Below are positions 26,605 through 35,155 of a DNA stretch of 64,000 nt, in pieces (positions within the stretch are counted from its first letter, which is position 1; each line of letters opens with the position of its first letter). Origin of the DNA: Paenibacillus catalpae (GTDB lineage: Bacteria; Bacillota; Bacilli; Paenibacillales; Paenibacillaceae); the NCBI RefSeq assembly GCF_900112695.1, contig NZ_FOMT01000001.1, positions 1,674,001 to 1,738,000 of the forward strand, given 5' to 3'. The notes under the pieces were generated by a model. That model was not told where the DNA came from and did no database searches. It worked only from the letters and a program-made list of their open reading frames with translations. Made by a program: the position numbers and the translations under genes.

Positions 26605-28176
26605 CTATAAATTCTGCTCGCTTACCCCGGCTTCCGGATCAAAGGTCAACATCTTCGTTCCTATCTTATCGATAAAGAACCGGTCATGACTCACGGTTAT
26701 AACCGCTCCAGGGAAATGAATCAACGCCTGCTCCATTACCTGAATGCTTGTTAAATCCAGATGATTGGTTGGTTCGTCCAAGATGATGACGGCTGCCCCT
26801 GAGAGCAGGCATTTGGCCAGTGCAACACGCGCCTTCTGCCCGCCCGATAAGTTGCCAATAAATTTGCTGAGATCCATCTCCGAGAATTGAAGCATGGACA
26901 GGAACTTATTCACCTTTTTCCGCGGGGCATCCAGTCCAAGACCATAGGTGTTCACCGCGTGGCTGACCGTATCCTTTGGATCAAGCTCCTCCCACATCCG
27001 GTTGAAGGAGGCGTAGCTTACGCCTCTCTCCCAGATGACTTCGCCCGACTGAGGCTTCTCCTGTCCCGTCAGCACTTTAATGAGGGTGGATTTCCCGCTT
27101 CCGTTAGGACCAACGATGACCAGGCGATCTTCCTTCTGGATATCGAAGCTGACATTCTCGAAGATCTGCCTGCCGTCATAGGTCTGGCTAATTTGCTTCA
27201 CTTCGCACAGCTTGTCCGGAAAACGCAGCTTCTCGTAAATATCGGTGATCAGCACATTAACCGGATGCGGCTCGATCCGTTTCTTATTATCCGCCAGCTG
27301 ACGGGAAAGCCGGTCTTTCGATGTCTTTTTGCTGCCGCGGCTGTCAATCTCCTCAGCCTCCATGAGGAGAAGCTCCTCTTCCCACTCGAACTGGCGGTCC
27401 AATTCCTTCTTGCGCATTTTTTTCTTACGAACATAATCGGTATAATTGCCGTCATACTCCTGGAAATGATAATTCTCGATCTCGATCGTTCTCGTAACCA
27501 CTTTGTCGATAAATTCTCTATCGTGGGATACCAGAATCATGGCTCCTTTGAAACGGAACAACCACTGCTCCAGCCATGCGATCCCTTCCATATCGAGATA
27601 ATTCGTTGGCTCATCGAGCAGAACGACATCCGGCGATTGAATCAGCATTTTGGCCAAGGCTGCGCGGTTTCTCCAACCTCCGGACAACTCATCGACCGGC
27701 TGATGGCGGGAAGTGTCATTGAACCCCAGCTTCGTAAGAACGGTATTAATCTCGACAGACACATTCCAGCCGTCCAAATGCTCCATTTGCTCAAACAGCT
27801 CCGCCTGCCTCGACAGCAGCTTGTCCATCTCACCGTCATCGGTGACCAAGCCCAGCTTCTCCGCAACTTCCTGAAGCTCACGCTCAATAAGGGCAACCTG
27901 CTCGAAGCACATTTCCAGTTCCCGTTGAACGGATAAGCTGCCGCTCAGCTCCGAGAACTGCGAGAAGTAACCGATTTTCACTTGCGGATCTATTTCCACC
28001 TTACCGGACGTCGGCTCGTCTTTGCCCATAATAAGCTTGAACACCGTCGATTTGCCGGCACCATTGCGTCCAATCAGGCCAACACGCTCGCCTTGACTCA
28101 GACGAAAATAAATATCGCGAAAGATCATAGCGTCTTCATATTTCTTCGTCACGTTCTCTAGTCTAATTACGCTCAT
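26605..28176 (-). CDS. ABC-F family ATPase with Trp in first signature motif
   Basis: About 523 residues from ATG 28176, which has AAGGA upstream; an in-frame ATG 21 bases earlier is less well placed. Walker A motifs GRNGAGKST and GPNGSGKST; signatures LSGGWRNR (first domain, Trp replacing Gln) and LSGGQKAR; Walker B VVLLDEPTNYLD and VIILDEPTNHLD. The long charged linker (DYVRKKKMRKKELDRQ) sits between the domains. It is a ribosome-associated ABC-F protein of the Uup-like group, distinct from the ABC-F protein at 10503. LSGGW is also seen in other ABC-F proteins. Confidence 0.9.
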   Translation of the reverse strand: MSVIRLENVTKKYEDAMIFRDIYFRLSQGERVGLIGRNGAGKSTVFKLIMGKDEPTSGKVEIDPQVKIGYFSQFSELSGSLSVQRELEMCFEQVALIERELQEVAEKLGLVTDDGEMDKLLSRQAELFEQMEHLDGWNVSVEINTVLTKLGFNDTSRHQPVDELSGGWRNRAALAKMLIQSPDVVLLDEPTNYLDMEGIAWLEQWLFRFKGAMILVSHDREFIDKVVTRTIEIENYHFQEYDGNYTDYVRKKKMRKKELDRQFEWEEELLLMEAEEIDSRGSKKTSKDRLSRQLADNKKRIEPHPVNVLITDIYEKLRFPDKLCEVKQISQTYDGRQIFENVSFDIQKEDRLVIVGPNGSGKSTLIKVLTGQEKPQSGEVIWERGVSYASFNRMWEELDPKDTVSHAVNTYGLGLDAPRKKVNKFLSMLQFSEMDLSKFIGNLSGGQKARVALAKCLLSGAAVIILDEPTNHLDLTSIQVMEQALIHFPGAVITVSHDRFFIDKIGTKMLTFDPEAGVSEQNL

Positions 28177-28271
28177 CGCTATCATCCTTTCATTCATCTA
28201 ACGATTATATCACTATCAGGAGCGATTCCGGGTATAATGAATAAGAGAATATCATGTAGAAGAGGTTGAAG

Positions 28272-29705
28272 ATGACGGTATTTAAGGATTTGAGCAAGGA
28301 AATTACGACGGCTTTAAGCAGTTTGGGCTTTGACACTCCGACAGAGGTGCAGACGAAGGTCATTCCCATTGCGCTCGAGAAAAAAGATCTGGTCGTTAAA
28401 TCGCAGACAGGCAGCGGTAAAACTGCCGCTTACGGCATTCCGCTCTGTGAGCTCGTGGAATGGAACGAGAATAAGCCGCAGGCTTTAATTTTAACGCCAA
28501 CCCGTGAGCTTGCGGTTCAGGTCACGGAAGACATCACCAATATTGGCCGGTTTAAGCGAATTAAAGCGATAGCCCTTTATGGGAAATCGCCTTTCCATAT
28601 TCAAAAAGCTGAACTGAAGCAAAGAACCCATATGGTTGTTGGTACTCCGGGACGAGTGCTCGATCATATTGAGCGCGGCACGCTTGCGCTGGAGAAGCTT
28701 GCTTATCTGGTAATCGATGAAGCCGATGAAATGCTCAATATGGGATTCATTGAACAAGTGCAATCAATCATTCAAGCTTTGCCAAGCGACCGGGTAACGA
28801 TGTTATTTTCCGCCACCTTCCCTGAGGATGTAGCCAAGCTGTCACGCCGGTATATGGACAACCCTGAACGAATTGAGATCGAGGCAAGCGGGTTAACAAC
28901 AGCAACCATTGAACATTCTCTCATTGAAGTGAAGGAAGCGGATAAGCTTGCGTTGCTTCAAGATATTCTCGTTGTGGAGAATCCGGACAGCTGTATTATT
29001 TTTTGCCGGACACAGGAAAATGTCGATAAGCTGTTCCGGTCGATGGCCGAACTCGACTTCCCATGCGACCGCATCCACGGCGGTTTGGAGCAGGAAGAAC
29101 GATTCGAAGTGATGAATGCGTTCCGAAGAGGCCAATTCCGCTACCTGATTGCAACGGATGTTGCAGCGAGGGGGATCGACATTTCGAATATCACCCATGT
29201 TATTAACTACGATATCCCGCTTGAGAAGGAAAGTTACGTGCATCGTACAGGACGTACGGGACGTGCCGGCAAGAACGGAACGGCGATTACTTTCCTCGCG
29301 CCAAATGACGGCAGACGCCTGGCAGAGATTGAAGACTACATCGGGTTCGCGATCCCGAGAGTGAAAGCTCCTTCCGAAGAAGCGGTTGACCGCCGCCGGG
29401 AAGATTTCGAACGCAAAATCAATGTTGGGGTTGAACTAAAAAAAGACCGCCGCGAACAGTTGAACAAGCAGATTATGAAGCTTAACTTTAATGGCGGGAA
29501 GAAGAAGAAATTTAGAGCGGTAGATTTTGTGGGGACGATCGCCAAGCTTGAAGGGGTTACCGCTGACGATATCGGCATCATTACGATTCTCGACCATGTG
29601 ACAGATGTTGAGATTCTGAACGGCAAAGGATCTCTGGTGCTTGAGCTGATGAAAAATACGACCATAAAAGGCAAGCAATTAAAGGTACGCCGAGGGAACA
29701 AATAA
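28272..29705 (+). CDS. dbpA: DEAD-box RNA helicase of the DbpA/YxiN type
   Basis: About 477 residues from ATG 28272, 6 bases after AGAGG; TTG 28266 touches that site and is less likely. The motifs run Q motif ([10 protein letters not shown]), I (SQTGSGKT), Ia (PTRELAVQ), DEAD, SAT, ARGID and [10 protein letters not shown]. The last 75 residues ([16 protein letters not shown] to [10 protein letters not shown]) form the DbpA RNA-binding domain, which recognises hairpin 92 of 23S rRNA, so a role in large-subunit assembly is expected. It stands alone on the plus strand. Confidence 0.92.
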   Translation: MTVFKDLSKEITTALSSLGFDTPTEVQTKVIPIALEKKDLVVKSQTGSGKTAAYGIPLCELVEWNENKPQALILTPTRELAVQVTEDITNIGRFKRIKAIALYGKSPFHIQKAELKQRTHMVVGTPGRVLDHIERGTLALEKLAYLVIDEADEMLNMGFIEQVQSIIQALPSDRVTMLFSATFPEDVAKLSRRYMDNPERIEIEASGLTTATIEHSLIEVKEADKLALLQDILVVENPDSCIIFCRTQENVDKLFRSMAELDFPCDRIHGGLEQEERFEVMNAFRRGQFRYLIATDVAARGIDISNITHVINYDIPLEKESYVHRTGRTGRAGKNGTAITFLAPNDGRRLAEIEDYIGFAIPRVKAPSEEAVDRRREDFERKINVGVELKKDRREQLNKQIMKLNFNGGKKKKFRAVDFVGTIAKLEGVTADDIGIITILDHVTDVEILNGKGSLVLELMKNTTIKGKQLKVRRGNK

Positions 29706-29717
29706 ACCTTCCTAAAA

Positions 29718-29765
29718 ACAAGAAAGCCGCTTAAGCTCTATGTGAATAGATCTTACGCGGCTTTA
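29718..29765. terminator. Bidirectional terminator between dbpA and gpsB
   Basis: AAAGCCGC and GCGGCTTT arms about 26 bases apart with a weaker inner AAG/CTT pairing; T-rich on the plus side and ATTTTTT-like context weak on the minus side. Confidence 0.65.
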
Positions 29766-29768
29766 TTA

Positions 29769-30074
29769 TTAGAATACGCGAGGACGAAGTGTTTCTCTCT
29801 TTTCCCCGAATACACGTTGTTCCAGATCCTCAAGGCGGCGTTTGATCATAAAGTAATCAAATGCTTCCTTATCCTTCATCAGTTCTTTATGTATATTCGC
29901 CAGATCGGCTTCAAATTTCACGATCAGCTCCTGCATGCGGCTGTAATCCTTGATAATCTCATCCAGGAACTCATCCACCTGCTCTTGGTTGTAACCTCTC
30001 ATCTTCTTCTCGAACTGCTTAGCATGTATTGTTTGCGCCGTTAATTGGATACCGTAGTTGCTCAACTCGCTCAT
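29769..30074 (-). CDS. gpsB: Cell division protein GpsB (DivIVA-like)
   Basis: 101 residues from ATG 30074 (GAGAGGAG upstream). The DivIVA/GpsB N-terminal domain reads QLTAQTIHAKQFEKKMRGYNQEQVDEFLDEIIKDY, followed by a coiled coil and a C-terminal trimerisation helix (DYFMIKRRLEDLEQRVFG). Length matches B. subtilis GpsB (98 residues). It shuttles penicillin-binding proteins such as PBP1 between septum and side wall. Confidence 0.93.
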   Translation of the reverse strand: MSELSNYGIQLTAQTIHAKQFEKKMRGYNQEQVDEFLDEIIKDYSRMQELIVKFEADLANIHKELMKDKEAFDYFMIKRRLEDLEQRVFGEKRETLRPRVF

Positions 30075-30179
30075 GGTATAAATGCTCCTCTCAGACTTCA
30101 ATAAAAAATAAATCGAATGACACCTAATCTATATAATACGACGAAATTCGACTTTCTGCAAAGCAAGAGCTTCCAGCAG

Positions 30180-30222
30180 CAAAAAAGGACTGCCTGACGC
30201 ATGGTAGCGCCGAGCAGTCCCG
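30180..30222 (-). terminator. Intrinsic terminator of the rhamnose mutarotase gene
   Basis: GGACTGC (30187-30193) and GCAGTCC (30214-30220) arms; the minus strand continues TTTTTTGCTGC. Confidence 0.75.
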
Positions 30223-30235
30223 GATTCGTTCATCC

Positions 30236-30562
30236 TTATTTCAGATAAAATACTTCTCTCAAAGGCCGGATCGGTTCCGCCTCACGGAAATCGAAGGAGC
30301 CTTCCACCATTTGCGAAGTGATTGCGTTCCACCGGTTGCACGGCTCGCTCTCGGCAATCATGCTGAACGCCTTCTCTACATCATCACATTCAAAGCAGTA
30401 GAAAAACTGGTTGCCATTCTGAAAGATCGAATAATTGCGGATACCCGCGCGCGAATGCTCTTCCATAATCTCCGGCCAAGGCGCCAGATGCATCGCTACG
30501 TATTCTTCAAGCATTTCCTCTTTAATTTTCCATGTCCAAGCGAATTTATTGCTGTTTTCCAT
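30236..30562 (-). CDS. L-rhamnose mutarotase family protein
   Basis: 108 residues from ATG 30562 with AAGGAGAGG upstream. The dimeric alpha/beta fold of RhaM is suggested by EEYVAMHLAPWPEIMEEHSRAG, NYSIFQNGNQFFYCFE and the C-terminal PIRPLREVFYLK. RhaM interconverts alpha and beta anomers of L-rhamnose. No other rhamnose gene lies nearby, so the actual sugar is uncertain. Confidence 0.85.
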   Translation of the reverse strand: MENSNKFAWTWKIKEEMLEEYVAMHLAPWPEIMEEHSRAGIRNYSIFQNGNQFFYCFECDDVEKAFSMIAESEPCNRWNAITSQMVEGSFDFREAEPIRPLREVFYLK

Positions 30563-30787
30563 GTGCTTCCTCTCCTTCTGAATCCTTGGTTTCAAGGTGC
30601 CACAATGACGATTCCCCGGGCTTGTCCTCTTGAAGACGTTTACAAAAAAGCCGACAGGTTCAATATAGGTTATCCATGTCATGGTGTAAAGAGAAGATTT
30701 TTCACGCCATATTCGGGGCGGCATGCGGGCAATCTAATCTAGCCACAGGATGTAGGCGCCATTCTATCGCAGGGAGGAATTAAATCC

Positions 30788-30934
30788 ATGTCGCATAATA
30801 AACGACGGTCTTTCCAAGGTAAAATGCATGCACTGCAGTTCAACTCGTTAGAAGCTGAAAATAATGTGGCGGGCTCAACGGACCGCAACCGGAATCAAAA
30901 AGGCCATGTTCCGAACAGCCCATCAACAGGCTAG
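30788..30934 (+). CDS. 48-residue hydrophilic hypothetical protein
   Basis: ATG 30788 has an excellent AGGGAGGAA site. The product is basic at the start (MSHNKRRSFQGKMHALQF) and Asn/Ser-rich afterwards (NNVAGSTDRNRNQKGH), with no membrane segment. It ends 17 bases before the hairpin at 30951. I recognise no family. Similar short, Asn-rich proteins are common in sporulating bacteria, so a spore role is possible but unsupported. Confidence 0.62.
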   Translation: MSHNKRRSFQGKMHALQFNSLEAENNVAGSTDRNRNQKGHVPNSPSTG

Positions 30935-30950
30935 ACTCGTTTTTTGTGCC

Positions 30951-30990
30951 AAAACGGCCGGAACCCTTGTCTATCAAGGATTCCGGCCAT
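30951..30990. terminator. Bidirectional terminator
   Basis: GGCCGGAA and TTCCGGCC arms with an inner CCTTG/CAAGG stem; TTTTGG follows on the minus strand and ATTCCTTATTT on the plus. It ends the 48-residue gene and the TolB-like gene. Confidence 0.8.
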
Positions 30991-30997
30991 TCCTTAT

Positions 30998-32248
30998 TTA
31001 TTGCACATAATCAATGACTTCACTCCAATTGGCCCTGCCGTAATAGTCCTGGGCAACAGTCAGCTTGGGAATCCAGCTTAATGATCGTCTCGCGCCTTCT
31101 TTCAGCAGTTTTACTTCAGCGGAGCCTTGGCCGGATTGAACAAAAGCGAGCATCCCGTTATTCATAATGGTCGGAGCATAGTCCCCGTAGCCATCCATCC
31201 CGCGCGTCAGGTTTTTATGCTGGCCGGTACGGACATTAACCCTGGTCAATAGGGGCAGCGTTCTATCCTCTTCATCGCTCGACCATGCCGCTTCTTTTCT
31301 TCTCGATACAATAATCGCCTCATCCCGATCCCAGGTAAAATCGTTGTCGGCATAACCGGCTGGCGTCAGGACATGTTTTTTTAACGCAGCTATATCCTCC
31401 AGGATCGTCAGCTTCTTGTTCGAGGACGCTTCCCTGCCAATGCCTTCGACGAACGCAAGTTTGCCGCTTGTTGGACTCCACTGAAACCAATCCGTATAGC
31501 CTAACATCTGTCCGGCCTTCACAAAACTTTGGCCATCCGAGGATAACAAGATTAAAGTATTCGCATCTGAAGACAGAGAAGCGGTCGGCTTCGCAATAAA
31601 GGCGATCCATCTCCCGTCAGGCGACCACTTGAACGGGCTTGTCTGAATGGCGAAAAAATCATCTGATTGCCCGGGCAAACGGTAGAACAGCTGCTTCGTC
31701 CATGCTCCTGCCGAATCCGGCTTTAGTACATACAGTTCAATTGGCGCCCAGCCGCCTTCAGGCTGCAGCTCAGGGGCTGTGGAGACAAGCAGGCCGCTGC
31801 CGTCCGGCAGCCAAGAGAACTCCCCTACATTATCCATTAGCCGATCCTGCGAGTGATCGCTGGGCCGATCCGCCGAGACCACGCTGAGCGTTCTACCCGA
31901 CAGGATAGCGAGGCGATTGCTGTTCGGAGCCCATTTGACATTCGAGCCCTCCCCCAGCTTTCGCATGCCGCCGGTCGCCGCTTCATACGTCCATACCTCC
32001 GGCCGGTTCTCATCCCGCAGGAAAGTCATCCATTTCCCATCGTCTGACCATTGCGGATAGCGGATATATTCTTCCTTGGTCAGCGGTTTTTGCACCTCAT
32101 CGGCAGCCAGCCATAAATCATTGTTGCGAACAAAGGCCGCCCGCAGCGCTTCCCCTTCCCCTTCCGTTGCTGCTCCTGCCCCTGTTGCCATAATCATCTG
32201 AACACTGACAGCTGCAGCGACAATGATTCCCGTTAACTTTATCTTCAC
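30998..32248 (-). CDS. Secreted TolB-like beta-propeller protein
   Basis: 416 residues. A signal peptide (MKIKLTGIIVAAAVSVQMIMATGAGA, cleaved near AAA/T) is followed by WD40-like PD40 repeats: YPQWSDDGKWMTFLRDE, VKWAPNSNRLAIL, FSWLPDGSGLLVS, FKWSPDGRWIAFIA and FQWSPTSGKLAFVE. TolB-type propellers usually bind other proteins or periplasmic ligands. Its ATG overlaps the VanW stop by 4 bases (ATGA), so the two are coupled and probably act together outside the membrane. Confidence 0.85.
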   Translation of the reverse strand: MKIKLTGIIVAAAVSVQMIMATGAGAATEGEGEALRAAFVRNNDLWLAADEVQKPLTKEEYIRYPQWSDDGKWMTFLRDENRPEVWTYEAATGGMRKLGEGSNVKWAPNSNRLAILSGRTLSVVSADRPSDHSQDRLMDNVGEFSWLPDGSGLLVSTAPELQPEGGWAPIELYVLKPDSAGAWTKQLFYRLPGQSDDFFAIQTSPFKWSPDGRWIAFIAKPTASLSSDANTLILLSSDGQSFVKAGQMLGYTDWFQWSPTSGKLAFVEGIGREASSNKKLTILEDIAALKKHVLTPAGYADNDFTWDRDEAIIVSRRKEAAWSSDEEDRTLPLLTRVNVRTGQHKNLTRGMDGYGDYAPTIMNNGMLAFVQSGQGSAEVKLLKEGARRSLSWIPKLTVAQDYYGRANWSEVIDYVQ

Positions 32249-33228
32249 CGTTGTAACGCCTTCCCTTCATCGATGAAATCATGCTGCTGTGACCTAAACG
32301 CGATTTCCTCCGGCAGCTTCTTCGACATACTAGGTATGTCACGGCGTTTGTACTCAATAAGCTCCGATGAGTAGACCGATACGAACACACGACCGCTGCC
32401 GGCAAAAGCCCGGATGAGGATCGGCTGATTGTATTCGTTCCGGAAGACGAAATCCGGACCGTCCCAACTGACCGTGGCATCCCGTCCCGGCAACACATAC
32501 GGTACATGCCTGCTATGTGAATACCGCTGTATGATTTTAAGCCCTGCGTTGTCAATGGCGTTAAACAAGGTGGAGGATACCTGGCAGATGCCTCCTCCTA
32601 CCCCTTCGGACAACTCACCGCGGACGATTACCGCAGCGCTCGTATAGCCCTTCTCAACCGTTCGTGGTCCAACCGTACGATTAAACGAGAATGTCTCACC
32701 GGGAAACACGACGGTGTTGGAGATCGCTTTGGCGGCTAACGAGATGTTAAGGGAGCGGTTCTTATTGCTGCTGTTGTAGTAAGTGACATAATGGCCGATC
32801 GCTTTCTCCTTAATGCTGGCAAGCAATTCGCTGTCCACCTTCGCATGAATCGGTGTAAGTGGAAGAGCAATGGTCGAAGGCTGGTTATTAAAGAAATAAC
32901 CGTAAAATTGGGTTGCGAATTGATCGCGATCCAGTTGATAGCCTGTTTTTTCAGGGACAATATTACCCCGGTCACCGATATATGCATTAACTGGCGGAAC
33001 ATTAATCTGTTGCTCCAGCTTGGCTTGCAGCTTGTTGAATTTCCCGATGTCCAGGAATGATGTTCCCGGAAGACCATACTCCTGCCGCTCGATATGGGCG
33101 AGCGGTTGTCCGCGGTGCTCAATCGTTAATTGCTCTGATAATAGTTGAGGTTGCTCAGGCTGCACGGGTTGTACAGGCTGCTGCAACAGGATAGCAAGGC
33201 TTGCTATCCAAATTCCATTTAATCCCAT
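32245..33228 (-). CDS. VanW family protein
   Basis: 327 residues. An N-terminal hydrophobic segment is followed by a Gln/Pro-rich linker (QQPVQPVQPEQPQ), a peptidoglycan-binding-like domain of the type often fused to VanW, and the VanW core with FPGETFSFNRTVGPRT, EKGYTSAAVIV and GVGGGICQVSSTLFNA. VanW occurs in vancomycin-resistance clusters and widely in Bacillota, but its activity is unknown. It is first in a two-gene unit with the TolB-like propeller. Confidence 0.88.
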   Translation of the reverse strand: MGLNGIWIASLAILLQQPVQPVQPEQPQLLSEQLTIEHRGQPLAHIERQEYGLPGTSFLDIGKFNKLQAKLEQQINVPPVNAYIGDRGNIVPEKTGYQLDRDQFATQFYGYFFNNQPSTIALPLTPIHAKVDSELLASIKEKAIGHYVTYYNSSNKNRSLNISLAAKAISNTVVFPGETFSFNRTVGPRTVEKGYTSAAVIVRGELSEGVGGGICQVSSTLFNAIDNAGLKIIQRYSHSRHVPYVLPGRDATVSWDGPDFVFRNEYNQPILIRAFAGSGRVFVSVYSSELIEYKRRDIPSMSKKLPEEIAFRSQQHDFIDEGKALQR

Positions 33229-33337
33229 TCCTCACTTCTCCTATCCTCACATAAGCGCCATTACACCCGAGAATAATAATGGACAAGGAATAGTATGGTT
33301 CGAAGGCGCTTCAATTATTTTGAAACAGGAGGAAATT

Positions 33338-34480
33338 ATGTTTTTCATGCGATTCAACCGAAATCTAGCTTGCGGGATCTTCGTGCTTTTTCTTAGTCTT
33401 AGTCTGGCCTTCTTGCCTGAAGCAGGTTCAGCAGCGGGTATGGAAGAGAACAGCGCACGTTCGGGTCTGTTATTATCAGTCAGAACAAGCCCATCTGCTC
33501 AATTCGAGAACCATGTAGCAATCGATGACCCGGATATTGTTCAAGCTGTTAAAGTTCCAAAATGGCACGCGACGGATGAAATGCCTCGCTTTACGGATCT
33601 GTATATTTCCAGGGAAGGCGTATCACCTGTGCTTCTTCGCGTAGATACAAACGGGAATTTATGGAATGAAGCTCAAATGAAAATGATCGTTCTCTCCGGG
33701 AAAGCAGCAGTGAAGCTAAATCAAGCAGCTGCTTCATTGCGTGAGCAGCATTATGGCCAATTGCTCGATTGGCAGGAAGCGGAGAAGCTGTTTTCCCGCA
33801 AAGCTGTTTTTGTCATCAAGGATATGGAATCGGGTCTTTCGTTCCGCGTACAGCGCAGAGCCGGCCATGATCACGCCGACGTACAGCCGGTGACCAAGGC
33901 GGATACGGAAATCATGAAGCAAATTTACAACAAGGGCTGGACGTGGGACCGGAAAGCGATTATCGCGGAGAAAGACGGCAAGCAAATCGCCGCATCCATG
34001 AACGGGATGCCGCATGGCGGGGACGGTATACCGGAGAACGGCTTTTCGGGGCATTTTTGCGTTCATTTTCTGAACAGCTCCACCCATAAATCCGATGCAC
34101 CCGATTTGCCGCATCAGCTGATGGTTTATAAAGCTGCGGGCAAGCTGAGGAGCTTTATGGCTGATGCCACTCCTTATCAGCTAGGGGAAAGCCTCATTGA
34201 AGCCATCCATCATGATGAATACGAGATGATTCGCCTAATGACGGAAGGGTTGTCCAAAGAGCAGTCGGAAGCGTTGTTACGGCATAAGACAGATTGGCGG
34301 TCCATCCGGAGAAAGGATGGTCGTGAGCTTCCCCAAGAGGAGTCTCTGCTGTCCGAGGCTCAACTGGAAGCCGAGATTCTGCATTCAACCAGGGGGAGAA
34401 GATTTGTGCACTTCCATTCCCGATATGTAAGAACAAGCCCGATCAGTCCATGGGAGCTGAAGGAATTAACGGTTATATAG
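33338..34480 (+). CDS. Secreted protein of unknown function with conserved-looking His/Cys motifs
   Basis: About 380 residues from ATG 33338 (AGGAGG upstream). A signal peptide (MFFMRFNRNLACGIFVLFLSLSLAF) ends near SAAG. The middle holds VFVIKDMESGLSF, RRAGHDHADVQP, WTWDRKAII, AASMNGMPHGGDG and GHFCVHFLNSSTH. Clustered His, Asp and one Cys look like a metal or catalytic centre, and I recall similar segments in uncharacterised Bacillota proteins, but I cannot name the family. The last 100 residues are charged and helical. It is divergent from VanW and ends at a strong hairpin. Confidence 0.75.
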   Translation: MFFMRFNRNLACGIFVLFLSLSLAFLPEAGSAAGMEENSARSGLLLSVRTSPSAQFENHVAIDDPDIVQAVKVPKWHATDEMPRFTDLYISREGVSPVLLRVDTNGNLWNEAQMKMIVLSGKAAVKLNQAAASLREQHYGQLLDWQEAEKLFSRKAVFVIKDMESGLSFRVQRRAGHDHADVQPVTKADTEIMKQIYNKGWTWDRKAIIAEKDGKQIAASMNGMPHGGDGIPENGFSGHFCVHFLNSSTHKSDAPDLPHQLMVYKAAGKLRSFMADATPYQLGESLIEAIHHDEYEMIRLMTEGLSKEQSEALLRHKTDWRSIRRKDGRELPQEESLLSEAQLEAEILHSTRGRRFVHFHSRYVRTSPISPWELKELTVI

Positions 34481-34487
34481 AACAAAG

Positions 34488-34524
34488 AACGTCCGCCACC
34501 TTATCGAGCAAGGTGACGGACGTT
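34488..34524. terminator. Bidirectional intrinsic terminator
   Basis: AACGTCCGCCACCTT pairs with AAGGTGACGGACGTT with one mismatch around a 7-base loop, followed by GTTTTCTTGTTTC on the plus strand. Confidence 0.85.
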
Positions 34525-34537
34525 GTTTTCTTGTTTC

Positions 34538-35071
34538 TTAGAACGGGCCATTAACCGATGTCCCGTGAACATTAGGATTTGCCATATTAGGAGCAACCAT
34601 ATTCGGGCTTACCATGTTCGGACTAGTCATGTTCGGCTGAACATTTGGTTGTGCATTTCCTTGTGCCAGGGATTGAGTTGCCGGCATATCCATGTATGTT
34701 TTGTGGCAATACATATTGGAAATACGCGGAATAACTACTGTCTCGCCATGCTTCAGTGATTTTGGATTCGCAATGTGCAAATTGGCTTCTTCCAAGAGAG
34801 CATTCGGGATGTTGTAAGCATGAGCGATTTGGTCCATCGTATCCCCTGCTTGTGCTTGGTGATGAGCGTAATAATAGTTGCGGTCATCTTCCCGGATGAA
34901 TGGAAAGAAGAACGGCGAGAAGAAAAAGAACGGGTACAAGAAACGACCAGGGAAGAAAGGATGCGGGAATGGCCTGAAAGGTGGACGGAATCCACCGCCA
35001 AATCCGCCTCCACCAAATCCGCCTCCGCCAAATCCACCGCCGCCAAAAGGTGTAAAGCCACGATTATCCAT
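34538..35071 (-). CDS. LysM-domain protein with Gly/Phe-rich N-terminus, probable spore coat or envelope protein
   Basis: 177 residues from ATG 35071 (GGAGG upstream). The first 25 residues are FGGGG repeats; then a Pro/Phe-rich stretch (about 28-60, including PFFPGRFLYPFFFFSPFFF). A LysM domain follows (QAGDTMDQIAHAYNIPNALLEEANLHI to GETVVIPRI), which binds glycan. The tail is built from PNM-type units (SPNMV, APNMA, NPNV). It resembles SafA-like LysM morphogenetic proteins of spores in architecture only. A perfect palindrome abuts its ribosome-binding site. Confidence 0.8.
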   Translation of the reverse strand: MDNRGFTPFGGGGFGGGGFGGGGFGGGFRPPFRPFPHPFFPGRFLYPFFFFSPFFFPFIREDDRNYYYAHHQAQAGDTMDQIAHAYNIPNALLEEANLHIANPKSLKHGETVVIPRISNMYCHKTYMDMPATQSLAQGNAQPNVQPNMTSPNMVSPNMVAPNMANPNVHGTSVNGPF

Positions 35072-35083
35072 CAATATACCTCC

Positions 35084-35109
35084 GTTATATAGTCATTTGA
35101 CTATATAAC
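35084..35109. promoter_or_regulatory. Perfect 26-bp palindrome upstream of the LysM gene
   Basis: Arms GTTATATAGTCA and TGACTATATAAC are perfect 12-mers around two bases (TT). The element touches the GGAGG of the LysM gene. It may be an operator, or a hairpin in the leader that influences ribosome access or mRNA stability; no T-run follows, so it is not a terminator. Confidence 0.6.
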
Positions 35110-35155
35110 TTATTGAATCATGGGCGAAAAGGTTCCTATTTTCCCGTAACTTAAG

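Noticed and set aside
26887..27936. A 349-codon open frame antisense to the second ABC-F gene
   Set aside because: Same reason: a mirror frame of a certain gene, with no ribosome-binding site or recognisable domain.
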